The notes: generated by a model not told the origin, from the letters alone. A DNA stretch of 64,000 nucleotides from Stenotrophomonas indicatrix (GCF_002750975.1 NZ_PEJS01000001.1:558001-622000), one strand, 5' to 3'. Positions 23,979 through 33,551 are shown, counted from the stretch's first letter. Numbers and translations: made by a program.

Positions 23979-24000
23979 GTCGTTTACGGCATGGGCTGGA

Positions 24001-24759
24001 TCAGCGCTGCTGGATCTTCGACAGCAGGCGCAGGAACTCCACATACAGCCAGACCAGGGTCACCATCAGGCCGAATGCGCCATACCATTCCATGTACTTC
24101 GGCGCGCGCTGGGCCACGCCGGTTTCGATGAAGTCGAAATCCAGCACCAGGTTCAGCGCGGCCACGACCACCACGAACAGGCTGAAGGCGATGCCCAGCC
24201 AGCTGGCGTCATGGATCACCGGCACGTTGATGTTGAAGAAGCCCAGCACGAACGAGGCCAGGTACAGCAGGGCGATGCCGCCGGTGGCGGCGACCACGCC
24301 GAGCTTGAAGTTCTCGGTGGCCTTGATCAGGCCGCTGCGGTAGGCGAACAGCAGTGCGAACAGGGTGCCGAAGGTCAGCAGCACGGCCTGGAACACGATG
24401 CCCGGGAACTTCATGTTGAACACGGCCGAGATGGCACCCAGGAACAGGCCTTCCACCAGCGCATAGAGCGGTGCGGTGACCGGCGACCATTCCTTCTTGA
24501 ACACGGTGATCAGGGCCAGCACCAAGCCACCGATCGCCCCGCCCATGGCGTACAGCTTGGCGCCGGCCATCACCTGGCCGTAGTCGTCCACGGTCTGGTT
24601 CCAGGCGAAGGCCGCGGTCAGCACGGTCAGCAGCAGCAGGAAGCCGGTCTTGTTGACGGTGCCATTGAGGGTCATGGCCTGGTCGGGGCTGGTCACCACC
24701 GAGCCACTGGCCAGATCGAGGAAGGTCGACTCGGAAAGAGCCGGGTTGCCGCTGCGCAT
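24001..24759 (-). CDS. Bax inhibitor-1/YccA family membrane protein
   Basis: This 252-residue protein has seven predicted membrane segments after a cytoplasmic N-terminus. The family signature is present: GAIGGLVLALITVF, PLYALVEGLFLGAISA, and a C-terminal aspartate pair region LVLDFDFIETG typical of the pH-sensitive calcium leak fold. Bacterial members (YccA, YbhL, YetJ) are inner membrane proteins; YccA modulates FtsH proteolysis. The start ATG 24759 is preceded by GGAGA; the longer frame adds 46 non-conserved residues. It is monocistronic with its own terminator. Confidence 0.85.
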   Translation of the reverse strand: MRSGNPALSESTFLDLASGSVVTSPDQAMTLNGTVNKTGFLLLLTVLTAAFAWNQTVDDYGQVMAGAKLYAMGGAIGGLVLALITVFKKEWSPVTAPLYALVEGLFLGAISAVFNMKFPGIVFQAVLLTFGTLFALLFAYRSGLIKATENFKLGVVAATGGIALLYLASFVLGFFNINVPVIHDASWLGIAFSLFVVVVAALNLVLDFDFIETGVAQRAPKYMEWYGAFGLMVTLVWLYVEFLRLLSKIQQR

Positions 24760-24940
24760 GCGAGGTCTCCGTGCGAAAAGGGGGCGATTGGGCCATCCGG
24801 CCGCTGGCTGCGAGCATAGCCGATGACTGCGCAAGCTGTGGTCATGGCGGGGCAGGGCTGGGATTGCGCGTTGACAGTTCGCAGGGCGCTTGGCCACAAT
24901 GGCCAGCTCCCCGGGTCCATGCCCGAGGGGATTGCAACAC

Positions 24941-25017
24941 CGGGGTATAGCGCAGTCTGGTAGCGCGCCTGCTTTGGGAGCAGGATGTCGGGGGTTCGAA
25001 TCCCTCTACCCCGACCA
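24941..25017 (+). tRNA. tRNA-Pro(TGG)
   Basis: This 77-nt cloverleaf has acceptor arms CGGGGTA/TACCCCG, anticodon loop TTTGGGA with anticodon TGG, a GGTTCGAATCC T-arm and encoded CCA. It is first of a local run of tRNAs. Confidence 0.95.
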
Positions 25018-25056
25018 ATCCCACGTCACGTCGGATTGGACGCCGTTCCGGTTCGG

Positions 25057-25133
25057 GCGCCCGTAGCTCAACTGGATAGAGCACCGGCCTTCTAAGCCGG
25101 CGGTTACAGGTTCGATTCCTGTCGGGCGCGCCA
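25057..25133 (+). tRNA. tRNA-Arg(TCT)
   Basis: This 77-nt cloverleaf has acceptor GCGCCCG/CGGGCGC, anticodon loop CTTCTAA with anticodon TCT, T-arm GGTTCGATTCC and encoded CCA. It is 39 bp after tRNA-Pro. Confidence 0.95.
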
Positions 25134-25306
25134 TTGGTGCGACACCGGAACGTAGCTGGCGGATGTGAAGAAGTGCTTGCAAAAGCATGCAGACTCCACC
25201 AGAATATCGGACTCGCTTCGGCGGACCTGAACTTCGGTGACAGTCCTCGGGCAACGTATCAAGCGTCAGCGTCGGCAGCATTGGCGGTGAAGCTAAAGTT
25301 TCAGTG

Positions 25307-25383
25307 GTGGCTGTAGCTCAGTTGGTTAGAGTACCGGATTGTGATTCCGGTGGTCGGGGGTTCGAATCCCCTCAGCCACCCCA
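25307..25383 (+). tRNA. tRNA-His(GTG)
   Basis: This 77-nt cloverleaf has acceptor GTGGCTG/CAGCCAC, anticodon GTG in the loop TTGTGAT, discriminator C (expected for tRNA-His) and encoded CCA. A TTGCAA hexamer 125 bp upstream may belong to its promoter. Confidence 0.95.
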
Positions 25384-25417
25384 CTGATTCAACCGCATCG
25401 GCATCGCCGAAACGGTA

Positions 25418-25445
25418 TTGCAATAAACAGGTCGCCGGCTATAAT
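25418..25445 (+). promoter_or_regulatory. Sigma70 promoter for the first tRNA-Lys
   Basis: TTGCAA, a 16-bp spacer and a consensus TATAAT end 17 bp before the tRNA. Confidence 0.75.
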
Positions 25446-25462
25446 GTGCGCCTGAGTTTCAA

Positions 25463-25538
25463 GGGCTGTTAGCTCAGTTGGTAGAGCAGTTGACTCTTAA
25501 TCAATAGGTCCAAGGTTCGAATCCTTGACAGCCCACCA
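25463..25538 (+). tRNA. tRNA-Lys(CTT), copy 1
   Basis: This 76-nt cloverleaf has acceptor GGGCTGT/ACAGCCC, anticodon loop CTCTTAA with anticodon CTT and encoded CCA. It is identical to the copy at 25690. Confidence 0.95.
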
Positions 25539-25544
25539 AGACAG

Positions 25545-25576
25545 AAGCCATCGGGTCCGCCCGGTGGCTTTTTTCT
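25545..25576 (+). terminator. Terminator of tRNA-Lys copy 1
   Basis: AAGCCATCGGG/CCCGGTGGCTT stem followed by TTTTTCTT. Confidence 0.87.
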
Positions 25577-25644
25577 TCAAGATGTAACCCTTCGCGATGG
25601 ATCGCCGGTTGCAGTGCTTGTTTCAACGACGTTGAAGAAAGTGC

Positions 25645-25674
25645 TTGCAACGCCCTCGCGGATCGGGTCATAAT
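25645..25674 (+). promoter_or_regulatory. Sigma70 promoter for the second tRNA-Lys
   Basis: TTGCAA, an 18-bp spacer and CATAAT, ending 15 bp before the tRNA. Its -35 TTGCAA matches that of the first copy. Confidence 0.65.
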
Positions 25675-25689
25675 TCGCCCCCCGATTTC

Positions 25690-25765
25690 GGGCTGTTAGC
25701 TCAGTTGGTAGAGCAGTTGACTCTTAATCAATAGGTCCAAGGTTCGAATCCTTGACAGCCCACCA
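25690..25765 (+). tRNA. tRNA-Lys(CTT), copy 2
   Basis: Identical in its 76 nt to copy 1 and with its own promoter and terminator. Its last 29 nt plus terminator are duplicated 217 bp downstream. Confidence 0.95.
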
Positions 25766-25770
25766 GACGA

Positions 25771-25803
25771 AAGCCACTTGGTCCGCCAAGTGGCTTTTTT
25801 CTT
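25771..25803 (+). terminator. Terminator of tRNA-Lys copy 2
   Basis: AAGCCACTTGG/CCAAGTGGCTT stem followed by a T-run. An exact second copy lies at 25988-26020. Confidence 0.87.
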
Positions 25804-25837
25804 TATGTCTCCGCTGGCGTGGAGCCGGCTGGAGGAT

Positions 25838-25953
25838 AGCCCCCTTGAGTCAAGGGGGCGCGGCGAAGCCGGGGGGATGTGGGCGTTGGTGAGAGGGGCC
25901 CGCGCGGTGCGCAGCAGCGCGTGGGGCGGCAGCGCGAATGCGCGGCCGCGTCC
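25838..25953 (+). repeat. tRNA-associated composite repeat at the tRNA-Lys locus
   Basis: Modules in order are: hairpin AGCCCCCTTG/CAAGGGGGC; a GCGGCGAAGCCGGGGGGAT segment; GAGAGGGGCCC; a hairpin around TGCGCAGCA; GTGGGGCG; a second GCGC-rich hairpin; and the end CGCGTCCCC. The same order occurs beside both tRNA-Ser genes (41453-41522 inverted, 57017-57198 and 57247-57427). It is joined directly to a copy of the tRNA-Lys 3' end. Confidence 0.7.
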
Positions 25954-25982
25954 CCAAGGTTCGAATCCTTGACAGCCCACCA
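25954..25982 (+). pseudogene. Truncated tRNA-Lys 3' end
   Basis: The 29 bases exactly repeat the last part of tRNA-Lys (T-arm, acceptor 3' strand and CCA) and are followed by a full copy of its terminator. The 67-bp direct repeat is 25737-25803 and 25954-26020. The D-arm and anticodon are missing, so it is not functional. Confidence 0.9.
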
Positions 25983-25987
25983 GACGA

Positions 25988-26020
25988 AAGCCACTTGGTC
26001 CGCCAAGTGGCTTTTTTCTT
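25988..26020 (+). terminator. Duplicated tRNA-Lys terminator
   Basis: Exact copy of the hairpin and T-run at 25771-25803, carried by the 67-bp direct repeat. Confidence 0.8.
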
Positions 26021-26036
26021 GCCTGCGGCAGCGTCG

Positions 26037-26104
26037 GTAGATCCACGTCATGGGTGGATATCGCAGGCATTGATGGGTTCATCCACGCATGGCGTGGATC
26101 TACT
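26037..26104. repeat. SMAG inverted dimer
   Basis: GGTAGATCCACGTCATGGGTGG faces CATCCACGCATGGCG and GTGGATCTAC across about 24 bp. Confidence 0.75.
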
Positions 26105-26237
26105 GAAGCGTGGCTGAAATCAGCGTCACATGCGTCATCAGCATCTTCAATGCTGTGAGCTGCTTCTCACCGGTTGCTGTCGGCATCGCTCCCAATAGGT
26201 GTTCCGCGCCGAAGGCGCATGCATGAGGAGTGCTTCG

Positions 26238-26564
26238 ATGACGTTCAACAAGAGCACGGGCGTGATGCTGTCCAGCCTGGTGGTGATCGCGCTGTCAGGC
26301 TGCAGGGCGGACGAGGCGGCTACCGCCGCTGCACCGGACTACGCGCGGACGGTCGAGCGATCTGCGGATGTCGACCACATCGCGGCACAGCCGGTGGAGG
26401 GTCGCGACGCCACGCAGTCGACCGGGGCGACAGGGGAGGCGCTGCCTGCTGGCGCGGTTGAAGTGGCGCGCTCCGTCGATGGCGCCACGCTGGAAACACC
26501 CAGTGACGATGCGGCCGGCGTCCCTGCGGGCGAAACACCCGGGCCCGCGCCGGCCGCCCGCTGA
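26238..26564 (+). CDS. Small predicted lipoprotein, function unknown
   Basis: This 108-residue protein begins MTFNKSTGVMLSSLVVIALS and has a lipobox LSGC with the lipidated cysteine at 22. The mature part is rich in Ala, Pro, Glu and Asp, looks unstructured, and shows no motif I recognise. I chose ATG 26238 because GAGGAG sits seven bases before it; earlier starts would place the hydrophobic segment too far inside. The residue after the cysteine is Arg, so outer membrane sorting is likely. It lies alone between tRNA genes. Confidence 0.55.
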   Translation: MTFNKSTGVMLSSLVVIALSGCRADEAATAAAPDYARTVERSADVDHIAAQPVEGRDATQSTGATGEALPAGAVEVARSVDGATLETPSDDAAGVPAGETPGPAPAAR

Positions 26565-26687
26565 CCAGGATCGGCCTGGGGCGGGATGCGCCCAGGCCGG
26601 CTCCAAAGGGCAATTTCCCTGTTCAGTTTTGTGGAAGCCTTCCGCTTTCCGCCCCCGCCTGCAACAATGAACACCTGAGCCGGCCAC

Positions 26688-26772
<85 letters not shown>

Positions 26773-26963
26773 GGCCGGCCCGTCCCCCGCCCAGTCGGGC
26801 ATTCCGCGTCAACCCCTGCGCCCGGCCGTGCTGGCGGCGCCGCCCGAATTGGGCGAAACTAAAGGGCTGCGGCAAGCAGGCGCGTCATCGACGTCGTGTC
26901 CTTACAACCGTTTCATCCATCATCGAGCCGGGGGCCAGGGCGCCACCGGTGGCAGGAGTCAAC

Positions 26964-28259
26964 ATGCAAGCTTCGATTGAAACCATCGGCAACCTGGAAC
27001 GCCGCCTGAGCTTCTCGCTGCCGGAAGACCGTCTGCAGAGCCACATCAACGGCCGCCTGGGCGAAATCGCCCGCACCACCCGCATCAAGGGTTTCCGTCC
27101 GGGCAAAGTGCCGGCCAAGGTGATCGAGCAGCGCTTCGGCGCGCAGGTCCGTGGCGAGGCGCTGGACGGCCTGCTGCGCGAAACCTTCGACGCCGCCGTG
27201 CGTGAGCACGACCTGCGCATCGTCGGCAGCCCGCGCATCGACAAGGGTGACGAGGGTGAGTTCTCCTTCGTGGCCACCGTTGAAGTGGTGCCGGACTTCG
27301 GTGACATCGACGTCAGCAAGCTGACCGTGGTGCGCCACACCGCCGAAATCACCGATGCCGACATCGACCAGATGATCGAAAACCTGCAGACGCAGCGTCG
27401 CAGCTGGTCGCCGGTCACCCGTGCCGCGCAGGACGGCGACCTGGTCGCACTGGAAACCTGGTCGCAGGCCGGTGACGAGCGCCTGCCGGCCGAAGGCACC
27501 GAGAAGGGCAGCATCGTGCTCGGCCAGGGCATGATGTTCGAGACCATCGAACAGGGCCTGGTCGGCATGGCCAAGGACGAAGAGAAGACCCTGGACGTCG
27601 AGTTCCCGGCTGACTGGCGCGTGCCGGCGCTGGCGGGCAAGACCGTGCAGGTCACCGTGAAGGTCAGCGACGTGTCCGAGCCGGTCGTGCCGGCCGTCGA
27701 TGAAGCCTTCATCAAGAGCTTCGGCGTGAAGGGTGGCGACGTCGAGCAGTTCCGCAGCGACATCCGCGCCAACCTCGAGCGTGAGCTGAAGGGCGCACTG
27801 ATGAACCGCCTGCGTCGTGAAGTCGGTGAGCAGCTGATCGCGGCCTATTCGTCGGTGGAAATGCCGCCGCGCCTGGTCGAGAACGAAGCCCGTGCCATGC
27901 TGGCCCAGCAGGTCGAGCAGATCCGCCGCAGTGGCCGCAACCCGGGCGAGATCCCGGCCGACGCCCACGAAGGCTTCAAGGACGCTGCTGCCAAGCGCGT
28001 GCTGGTCGGCCTGGTGGTCGGCGAAGTGGCCCGCAGCAACGACCTGCGCCTGGAGCCGAAGCGTCTGAATGAAACGATGCGTCTGATCGCCTCGACCTAC
28101 GAAGAGCCGGAACAGGTCATTGAGATGTACCGCAACGACCCCCAGCTGATGTCTGGCCTGCAGAACCGCGTGATGGAAGAGCAGGTGATCGACTGGATCG
28201 CCGAGCGCGCCCAGCACACTGAAGAAAAGCTGTCGTTCCAGGACGCGATCCGCCAGTAA
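26964..28259 (+). CDS. tig: Trigger factor
   Basis: This 431-residue ribosome-associated chaperone has the ribosome-docking signature [17 protein letters not shown] at about 45-61, an FKBP-like PPIase domain (about 155-245, [10 protein letters not shown]...[10 protein letters not shown]) and a helical C-terminal cradle. It binds nascent chains at the exit tunnel. The conserved start [16 protein letters not shown] is ATG 26964 behind CAGGAG; the frame extends upstream only through the tRNA-Leu flank. It is followed by clpP, clpX and lon in the classic order. Confidence 0.95.
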   Translation: MQASIETIGNLERRLSFSLPEDRLQSHINGRLGEIARTTRIKGFRPGKVPAKVIEQRFGAQVRGEALDGLLRETFDAAVREHDLRIVGSPRIDKGDEGEFSFVATVEVVPDFGDIDVSKLTVVRHTAEITDADIDQMIENLQTQRRSWSPVTRAAQDGDLVALETWSQAGDERLPAEGTEKGSIVLGQGMMFETIEQGLVGMAKDEEKTLDVEFPADWRVPALAGKTVQVTVKVSDVSEPVVPAVDEAFIKSFGVKGGDVEQFRSDIRANLERELKGALMNRLRREVGEQLIAAYSSVEMPPRLVENEARAMLAQQVEQIRRSGRNPGEIPADAHEGFKDAAAKRVLVGLVVGEVARSNDLRLEPKRLNETMRLIASTYEEPEQVIEMYRNDPQLMSGLQNRVMEEQVIDWIAERAQHTEEKLSFQDAIRQ

Positions 28260-28280
28260 TCCCTGGCGGATTGCCGGATA

Positions 28281-28310
28281 CCCCGCGCCAGCCCTGGCGC
28301 GGGGGTGTTT
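28281..28310 (+). terminator. Terminator or attenuator after tig
   Basis: Stem CCCCGCGCCA/TGGCGCGGGG followed by GTGTTT; the T-tract is weak, so partial read-through into clpP is likely. Confidence 0.6.
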
Positions 28311-28335
28311 CCCCCCAAGATAGGTACCTCACGAA

Positions 28336-28962
28336 ATGGACAACCGAACCAAAGCCCTGAACATGGTTCCCATGGTGGTCGAGCAGACCAGCCGCGGCGA
28401 GCGTGCCTACGACATCTATTCGCGCCTGTTGAAGGAGCGCCTGATCTTCCTGGTTGGCCCGATCGACGATCACATGGCCAACGTGGTGGTGGCGCAGCTG
28501 CTGTTCCTGGAAGCGGAAAACCCGGAAAAGGACATCAGCATCTACATCAACTCGCCGGGTGGCGTGGTCACCGCCGGCATGGCGATCTACGACACCATGC
28601 AGTACATCAAGCCGGACGTGAGCACCATCTGCGTTGGCCAGGCCGCCTCGATGGGCGCGCTGCTGCTGGCGTCCGGTGCGGCGGGCAAGCGCTATGCGCT
28701 GCCGAACTCGCGGGTGATGATCCACCAGCCGCTGGGTGGCTTCCAGGGCCAGGCCACCGACATCGACATCCACGCACGCGAGATCCTGACCCTGCGTGCG
28801 CGCCTGAACGAAGTGCTGGCCAAGCACACCGGCCAGTCGCTGGAGACCATCGCGCGCGATACCGAGCGCGACAACTTCAAGAGCGCGGTCGATGCGGTCG
28901 CCTACGGCCTGGTCGACCAGGTCCTGGAGCGTCGTCCGGAAGAGTCGATCCAGGCCGGCTGA
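28336..28962 (+). CDS. clpP: ATP-dependent Clp protease proteolytic subunit
   Basis: This 208-residue protein has the serine protease triad in canonical positions: Ser105 in [11 protein letters not shown], His130 in [10 protein letters not shown], and Asp179 in TERDNF. It forms the double-heptamer barrel that partners ClpX (next gene) and ClpA. Its start is 76 bp after tig. It acts in the cytoplasm. Confidence 0.97.
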   Translation: MDNRTKALNMVPMVVEQTSRGERAYDIYSRLLKERLIFLVGPIDDHMANVVVAQLLFLEAENPEKDISIYINSPGGVVTAGMAIYDTMQYIKPDVSTICVGQAASMGALLLASGAAGKRYALPNSRVMIHQPLGGFQGQATDIDIHAREILTLRARLNEVLAKHTGQSLETIARDTERDNFKSAVDAVAYGLVDQVLERRPEESIQAG

Positions 28963-29088
28963 CCGGCACCCACGGGGCCATGGCAGGCCCCGTTCCTGCA
29001 GGGTCGGCTGGACTGATGTCCCTCCGGCCCTGTGTTATTCTCGAATCGAACCCCCGTTCAGCGGGTGGGGTAACTGGGTAAGCGAAGC

Positions 29089-30378
29089 ATGAGCGAAGAC
29101 CGCCAAGGTCGTTCCACGGACACCGGCAAGATCCTCTACTGCTCTTTCTGCGGCAAGAGCCAGCATGAAGTGCGCAAGCTGATTGCTGGTCCGAGCGTGT
29201 TCATCTGCGATGAGTGCGTGGAGCTGTGCAACGACATCATCCGAGAGGAGCTTGAGGAAAAGGCGCAGTCGGCGCGCAGTTCGCTGCCCAAGCCGCGCGA
29301 GATCCTCGAGGTGCTCGACCAGTACGTGATCGGACAGAACCGCGCCAAGCGGACCTTGGCCGTGGCCGTGTACAACCACTACAAGCGCATCGAGAGCCGC
29401 CAGAAGAACGACGAAGTCGAGCTGGCGAAGTCGAACATCCTGCTGGTCGGTCCGACCGGTTCGGGCAAGACCCTGCTGGCCGAGACCCTGGCCCGCCTGC
29501 TCAACGTGCCGTTCACCATGGCCGACGCCACCACGCTGACCGAAGCCGGTTACGTGGGCGAGGACGTGGAGAACATCATCCAGAAGCTGCTGCAGAAGTG
29601 CGACTACGACGTCGAGAAGGCACAGCAGGGCATCGTCTACATCGATGAAATCGACAAGATCTCGCGCAAGAGCGAGAACCCGTCGATCACCCGCGATGTG
29701 TCCGGCGAAGGCGTGCAGCAGGCCCTGTTGAAGCTGATCGAAGGCACCGTTGCCAGCGTTCCGCCGCAGGGTGGGCGCAAGCATCCGCAGCAGGAATTCC
29801 TGCAGGTGGACACCAAGAACATCCTGTTCATCTGCGGCGGTGCGTTTGCCGGCCTGGACAAGGTGATCCAGCAGCGCTCCAACGACGCCGGCGGCATTGG
29901 TTTCGGCGCCAAGGTGAAGAGCAGCGAGCGCAAGCAGGAAGTGGGCAAGGTGCTGGCTGAAGTCGAGCCGGAAGACCTGATCAAGTTCGGCCTGATTCCC
30001 GAGTTCGTGGGCCGCCTGCCGGTGGTCGCGACCCTGGAGGAGCTGGACGAGCCGGCCCTGATCCGCATCCTGACCGAGCCGAAGAACGCCATCACCAAGC
30101 AGTTCAAGAAGCTGTTCGAGATGGAGAACGTCGAGCTGGAGTTCCGTCCGGACGCGTTGTCGGCCATCGCCAAGAAGGCGCTCAAGCGCAAGACCGGCGC
30201 CCGCGGCCTGCGCACCATCGTCGAATCAGTCCTGCTGGACACCATGTACGACCTGCCGTCGCAGGAAAACGTCAGCAAGGTTGTCGTGGATGAATCGGTG
30301 ATCGAGCACAAGTCCGAGCCGTACCTGATCTACCAGACCCCGCCGGTCCCTGAACAGAAGGCCGCTGGCGCCGAATGA
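29089..30378 (+). CDS. clpX: ATP-dependent Clp protease ATPase subunit ClpX
   Basis: This 429-residue protein has an N-terminal zinc-binding domain (Cys18, Cys21, Cys40, Cys43). It has a Walker A GPTGSGKT, pore loop GYVGEDVE, Walker [10 protein letters not shown], an IGF-loop region for ClpP docking (GGIGFGAKV) and the sensor 2 region KTGARGLR. It unfolds tagged substrates and feeds ClpP. The 126-bp gap after clpP contains a GGGGCC/GGCCCC hairpin and could hold an extra promoter. It ends at a strong terminator. Confidence 0.97.
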   Translation: MSEDRQGRSTDTGKILYCSFCGKSQHEVRKLIAGPSVFICDECVELCNDIIREELEEKAQSARSSLPKPREILEVLDQYVIGQNRAKRTLAVAVYNHYKRIESRQKNDEVELAKSNILLVGPTGSGKTLLAETLARLLNVPFTMADATTLTEAGYVGEDVENIIQKLLQKCDYDVEKAQQGIVYIDEIDKISRKSENPSITRDVSGEGVQQALLKLIEGTVASVPPQGGRKHPQQEFLQVDTKNILFICGGAFAGLDKVIQQRSNDAGGIGFGAKVKSSERKQEVGKVLAEVEPEDLIKFGLIPEFVGRLPVVATLEELDEPALIRILTEPKNAITKQFKKLFEMENVELEFRPDALSAIAKKALKRKTGARGLRTIVESVLLDTMYDLPSQENVSKVVVDESVIEHKSEPYLIYQTPPVPEQKAAGAE

Positions 30379-30419
30379 TTCTTTCAACTTGTTGAATAGA
30401 AAGAATTTTCTCGGAACGT

Positions 30420-30448
30420 CTTGCATCTGAAAGCCGATGGCCCCATAA
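30420..30448 (+). promoter_or_regulatory. Candidate sigma32 heat-shock promoter for lon
   Basis: CTTGCAT, a 14-bp spacer and CCCCATAA resemble the RpoH consensus (CTTGAAA and CCCCATNT). The -10 part sits in the loop of the clpX terminator, 73 bp before the lon start. Confidence 0.45.
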
Positions 30449-30468
30449 CGGGGCCATCGGCTTTTTTT
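30431..30468 (+). terminator. Terminator after clpX
   Basis: AGCCGATGGCCCC/GGGGCCATCGGCT stem with loop near ATAAC, followed by seven Ts. Confidence 0.9.
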
Positions 30469-30520
30469 GTCTCCGGAAGATGCCCTCCCGGAGACGGTTT
30501 TCCCCTTCCCTGGAGCCCCC

Positions 30521-32974
30521 ATGGCCCGTTCCCCAAGTGAGACCCTCGACCTGCCGGTCCTGCCGCTGCGCGACGTAGTGGTATTCCCGCACATGGTCAT
30601 CCCGCTGTTTGTCGGCCGCGACAAGTCCATGCACGCGCTGGAACAGGCGATGGAAGCAGACAAGCGCATCCTGCTGCTGGCGCAGAAGTCGGCCGAGACC
30701 GATGACCCGCAGGCCGCCGACCTCTACCAGGTCGGCACGCTGGCGCAGGTGCTGCAGCTGCTGAAGCTGCCCGACGGCACCATCAAGGTGCTGGTCGAAG
30801 GCCTGTCGCGCGTGCAGGTGACCAGCGTCAGCGAACGCGATGGATCGCTGCACGGCCAGGCCGTGGAAATCGAGGCCGCCGATGCACGCGAGCCGCGCGA
30901 AATCGAGGCCATCGCCCGCTCGCTGATGTCGCTGTTCGAGCAGTACGTCAAGACCAACCGCAAGCTGCCGCCGGAACTGCTGCAGACCCTGGCCGGCATC
31001 GATGAGCCGACACGCCTGGCCGATACCATCGCCGCCCATATCAGCGTGCGGTTGTCGGACAAGCAGCGCCTGCTGGAAACGCTGGCCGTGGGCGAACGCC
31101 TGGAGATGCTGGTCGGCCTGGTCGACGGCGAGATCGACGTGCAGCAGATGGAAAAGCGCATCCGCGGCCGCGTGAAGTCGCAGATGGAAAAGAGCCAGCG
31201 CGAGTACTACCTCAACGAACAGATGAAGGCCATCCAGAAGGAACTGGGTGACCTGGACGATGCGCCGGGCGAACTGGAAGAGCTGGCGCGCAAGATCGCC
31301 GAAGCGGGCATGCCCAAGCCGGTGGAAGCCAAGGCGCGCAACGAGCTCAACAAGCTCAAGCAGATGTCGCCGATGTCTGCCGAAGCAGCGGTCGTGCGCA
31401 ACTACCTGGAGTGGCTGCTGGGCGTGCCGTGGAAGAAGCGCAGCAAGGTGCGCAAGGACCTGAAGGCCGCGCAGGACACCCTCGATGCCGATCACTACGG
31501 CCTGGAGAAGGTCAAGGAACGCATCCTTGAATACCTGGCGGTGCAGTCGCGGGTGAAGCAGATGAAGGGTCCGATCCTGTGCCTGGTCGGGCCGCCGGGC
31601 GTGGGCAAGACCTCGCTGGGCCAGTCCATCGCCAAGGCCACCAACCGCAAGTTCGTGCGCATGTCGCTCGGTGGCGTGCGCGATGAAGCCGAGATCCGTG
31701 GCCACCGTCGTACCTATGTCGGTTCGATGCCGGGCCGCATCGTGCAGAACCTCAACAAGGTGGGCAGCAAGAACCCGCTGTTCGTGCTGGACGAGATCGA
31801 CAAGATGTCGATGGACTTCCGTGGCGATCCGTCCTCGGCGCTGCTGGAAGTGCTCGATCCCGAGCAGAACAACGCGTTCAACGACCACTACCTGGAAGTG
31901 GACCTGGACCTGTCCGAAGTGATGTTCGTGGCGACCTCCAACTCGCTCAACATCCCCGGCCCGCTGCTGGACCGCATGGAAGTGATCCGCATCCCCGGTT
32001 ACACCGAGGATGAGAAGCTCAACATCGCCACCCGTTACCTGTCGCCCAAGCAGATCAAGGCCAACGGCCTGAAGCCGGAAGAGCTGGAGATCGGCAGCGA
32101 TGCCATCCAGGACATCGTGCGCTACTACACGCGCGAATCCGGCGTGCGCAACCTGGAGCGCGAGATCGCCAAGATCTGCCGCAAGGTGGTGAAGGAAATC
32201 GCGCTGGGTGGGCCGCAGCCGGTGGCGAAGGCGAAGAAGGGTGCGCGCAAGTCCAAGGCGCTGGTGAGCGTGTCGAGCAAGAACCTGGACAAGTACCTGG
32301 GCGTGCGTCGCTTCGACTTCGGCCGTGCCGAAGAAGAGAACGAGATCGGCCTGGTCACGGGCCTGGCCTGGACCGAAGTCGGTGGCGATCTGCTGCAGAT
32401 CGAATCGACGCTGGTACCGGGCAAGGGCCAGCTGATCCTGACCGGCCAGCTCGGCAACGTGATGAAGGAATCAGCGTCGGCGGCGTTGTCGGTGGTGCGT
32501 TCGCGCGCCGAGCGCTTCGGCATCGATGCGGACTTCCTGCAGAAGCACGACGTGCATCTGCATGTACCCGATGGTGCGACGCCGAAGGATGGCCCCAGTG
32601 CCGGTGCGGCAATGGTGACCTCGCTGGTGTCGATGCTGACCAAGGTCGCCGTGCGCGCCGACGTGGCGATGACCGGCGAAATCACCCTGCGTGGTCGCGT
32701 CACCGCGATCGGCGGTCTCAAGGAGAAGCTGCTGGCGGCCCTGCGCGGCGGAATCCGCACGGTGATCATCCCCGATGAGAACCGCAAGGATCTTGCCGAC
32801 ATTCCGGCCAACGTCACCCGCGACCTGGAGATCGTGCCGGTGAAGTACATCGAGGAAGTGCTCGATCTGGCCCTGGAACGTCCGCTGGCACCGAAGAAGA
32901 CGCGCAAGAGTGCGCAGCGCGTCACGGTGCGCAGCAAGGCCAAACCGAGTGGAAACGCGCGCGTCAAGCATTGA
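30521..32974 (+). CDS. lon: ATP-dependent protease Lon (LonA type)
   Basis: This 817-residue protein has an N-terminal substrate domain ([20 protein letters not shown]), an AAA+ module with Walker A GPPGVGKT and Walker B FVLDEIDK, and a C-terminal Ser-Lys protease. The nucleophile is Ser693 in [12 protein letters not shown] and the base is Lys736. The 43-residue spacing matches E. coli Ser679/Lys722. Lon degrades misfolded proteins and specific regulators. The start ATG 30521 follows TGGAG; the longer frame from 30467 begins inside the terminator. A basic C-terminal tail (KKTRKSAQ...[12 protein letters not shown]) extends beyond the protease domain. hupB lies downstream. Confidence 0.97.
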   Translation: MARSPSETLDLPVLPLRDVVVFPHMVIPLFVGRDKSMHALEQAMEADKRILLLAQKSAETDDPQAADLYQVGTLAQVLQLLKLPDGTIKVLVEGLSRVQVTSVSERDGSLHGQAVEIEAADAREPREIEAIARSLMSLFEQYVKTNRKLPPELLQTLAGIDEPTRLADTIAAHISVRLSDKQRLLETLAVGERLEMLVGLVDGEIDVQQMEKRIRGRVKSQMEKSQREYYLNEQMKAIQKELGDLDDAPGELEELARKIAEAGMPKPVEAKARNELNKLKQMSPMSAEAAVVRNYLEWLLGVPWKKRSKVRKDLKAAQDTLDADHYGLEKVKERILEYLAVQSRVKQMKGPILCLVGPPGVGKTSLGQSIAKATNRKFVRMSLGGVRDEAEIRGHRRTYVGSMPGRIVQNLNKVGSKNPLFVLDEIDKMSMDFRGDPSSALLEVLDPEQNNAFNDHYLEVDLDLSEVMFVATSNSLNIPGPLLDRMEVIRIPGYTEDEKLNIATRYLSPKQIKANGLKPEELEIGSDAIQDIVRYYTRESGVRNLEREIAKICRKVVKEIALGGPQPVAKAKKGARKSKALVSVSSKNLDKYLGVRRFDFGRAEEENEIGLVTGLAWTEVGGDLLQIESTLVPGKGQLILTGQLGNVMKESASAALSVVRSRAERFGIDADFLQKHDVHLHVPDGATPKDGPSAGAAMVTSLVSMLTKVAVRADVAMTGEITLRGRVTAIGGLKEKLLAALRGGIRTVIIPDENRKDLADIPANVTRDLEIVPVKYIEEVLDLALERPLAPKKTRKSAQRVTVRSKAKPSGNARVKH

Positions 32975-33023
32975 TGCGTCCTGTCGAAATGCTTGAAACC
33001 CGCGTCGTTGCTGGCTTTCCAGC

Positions 33024-33052
33024 TTGCGTGGGGGTAGGGCCGCTGGTATAAA
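33024..33052 (+). promoter_or_regulatory. Sigma70 promoter of hupB
   Basis: TTGCGT, a 17-bp spacer and TATAAA. Transcription would start near 33060, giving a leader of about 130 nt. Confidence 0.7.
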
Positions 33053-33117
33053 AGCAGCACTCGCGAATGAGTGATCGCAGTCAGCGCTCACTGAATTCGG
33101 CGAACCGTTTCCACATG

Positions 33118-33146
33118 GCAACCGCATGCAGACGTCGTGCGGTTGC
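33118..33146 (+). other. Hairpin in the hupB leader
   Basis: A 9-bp perfect stem, GCAACCGCA/TGCGGTTGC, with an 11-nt loop, about 45 nt before the hupB start codon. It lacks a T-run, so it is more likely a leader structure than a terminator. Confidence 0.5.
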
Positions 33147-33192
33147 TTCCCTGTCGAATACGCGGAACCCACCGCCAAAGGAGTTGTAAAGA

Positions 33193-33465
33193 ATGAACAA
33201 GACCGAATTGATCGATGCCGTTGCTGAAGCTGCCGACCTGACCAAGGCCGAGTCCAGCCGCGCTGTCGATGCCGTCGTTGCTGCCGTCACCAAGGCGCTG
33301 AAGGACGGCGATGCGGTCACCCTGGTCGGCTTCGGTACCTTCCAGGTCCGCGACCGTGCTGCCCGCACCGGCCGCAACCCGAAGACCGGCGACACCATCA
33401 AGATCGCTGCTTCGAAGAATCCGTCGTTCAAGGCTGGTAAGGCCCTGAAGGATGCTGTAAACTAA
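33193..33465 (+). CDS. hupB: DNA-binding protein HU-beta
   Basis: This 90-residue protein has the HU fold: [20 protein letters not shown], the signature [18 protein letters not shown] at the start of the beta arm, and a terminal [12 protein letters not shown]. It binds and bends DNA as a dimer. The start ATG has AAAGGAG upstream. The position after lon is conserved in many proteobacteria. tRNA-Val begins 12 bp after its stop codon with no terminator between. Confidence 0.96.
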   Translation: MNKTELIDAVAEAADLTKAESSRAVDAVVAAVTKALKDGDAVTLVGFGTFQVRDRAARTGRNPKTGDTIKIAASKNPSFKAGKALKDAVN

Positions 33466-33476
33466 GCGGCTCGCTG

Positions 33477-33551
33477 GGGTGCTTAGCTCAGCGGTAGAGC
33501 GTCTCCTTTACACGGAGAGGGTCGGGGGTTCGAAACCCTCAGCACCCACCA
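33477..33551 (+). tRNA. tRNA-Val(TAC)
   Basis: This 75-nt cloverleaf has acceptor GGGTGCT/AGCACCC, anticodon TAC in loop TTTACAC and encoded CCA. It is 12 bp after hupB, so probably processed from the hupB transcript. Confidence 0.95.

Noticed and set aside
25737..26020. Genomic island at tRNA-Lys
   Set aside because: The direct repeats enclose only 150 bp with no integrase or cargo, so this is at most a scar or a minimal element.
30272..31888. A 538-codon open frame opposite lon
   Set aside because: Antisense shadow; the lon frame has intact Walker and protease motifs.
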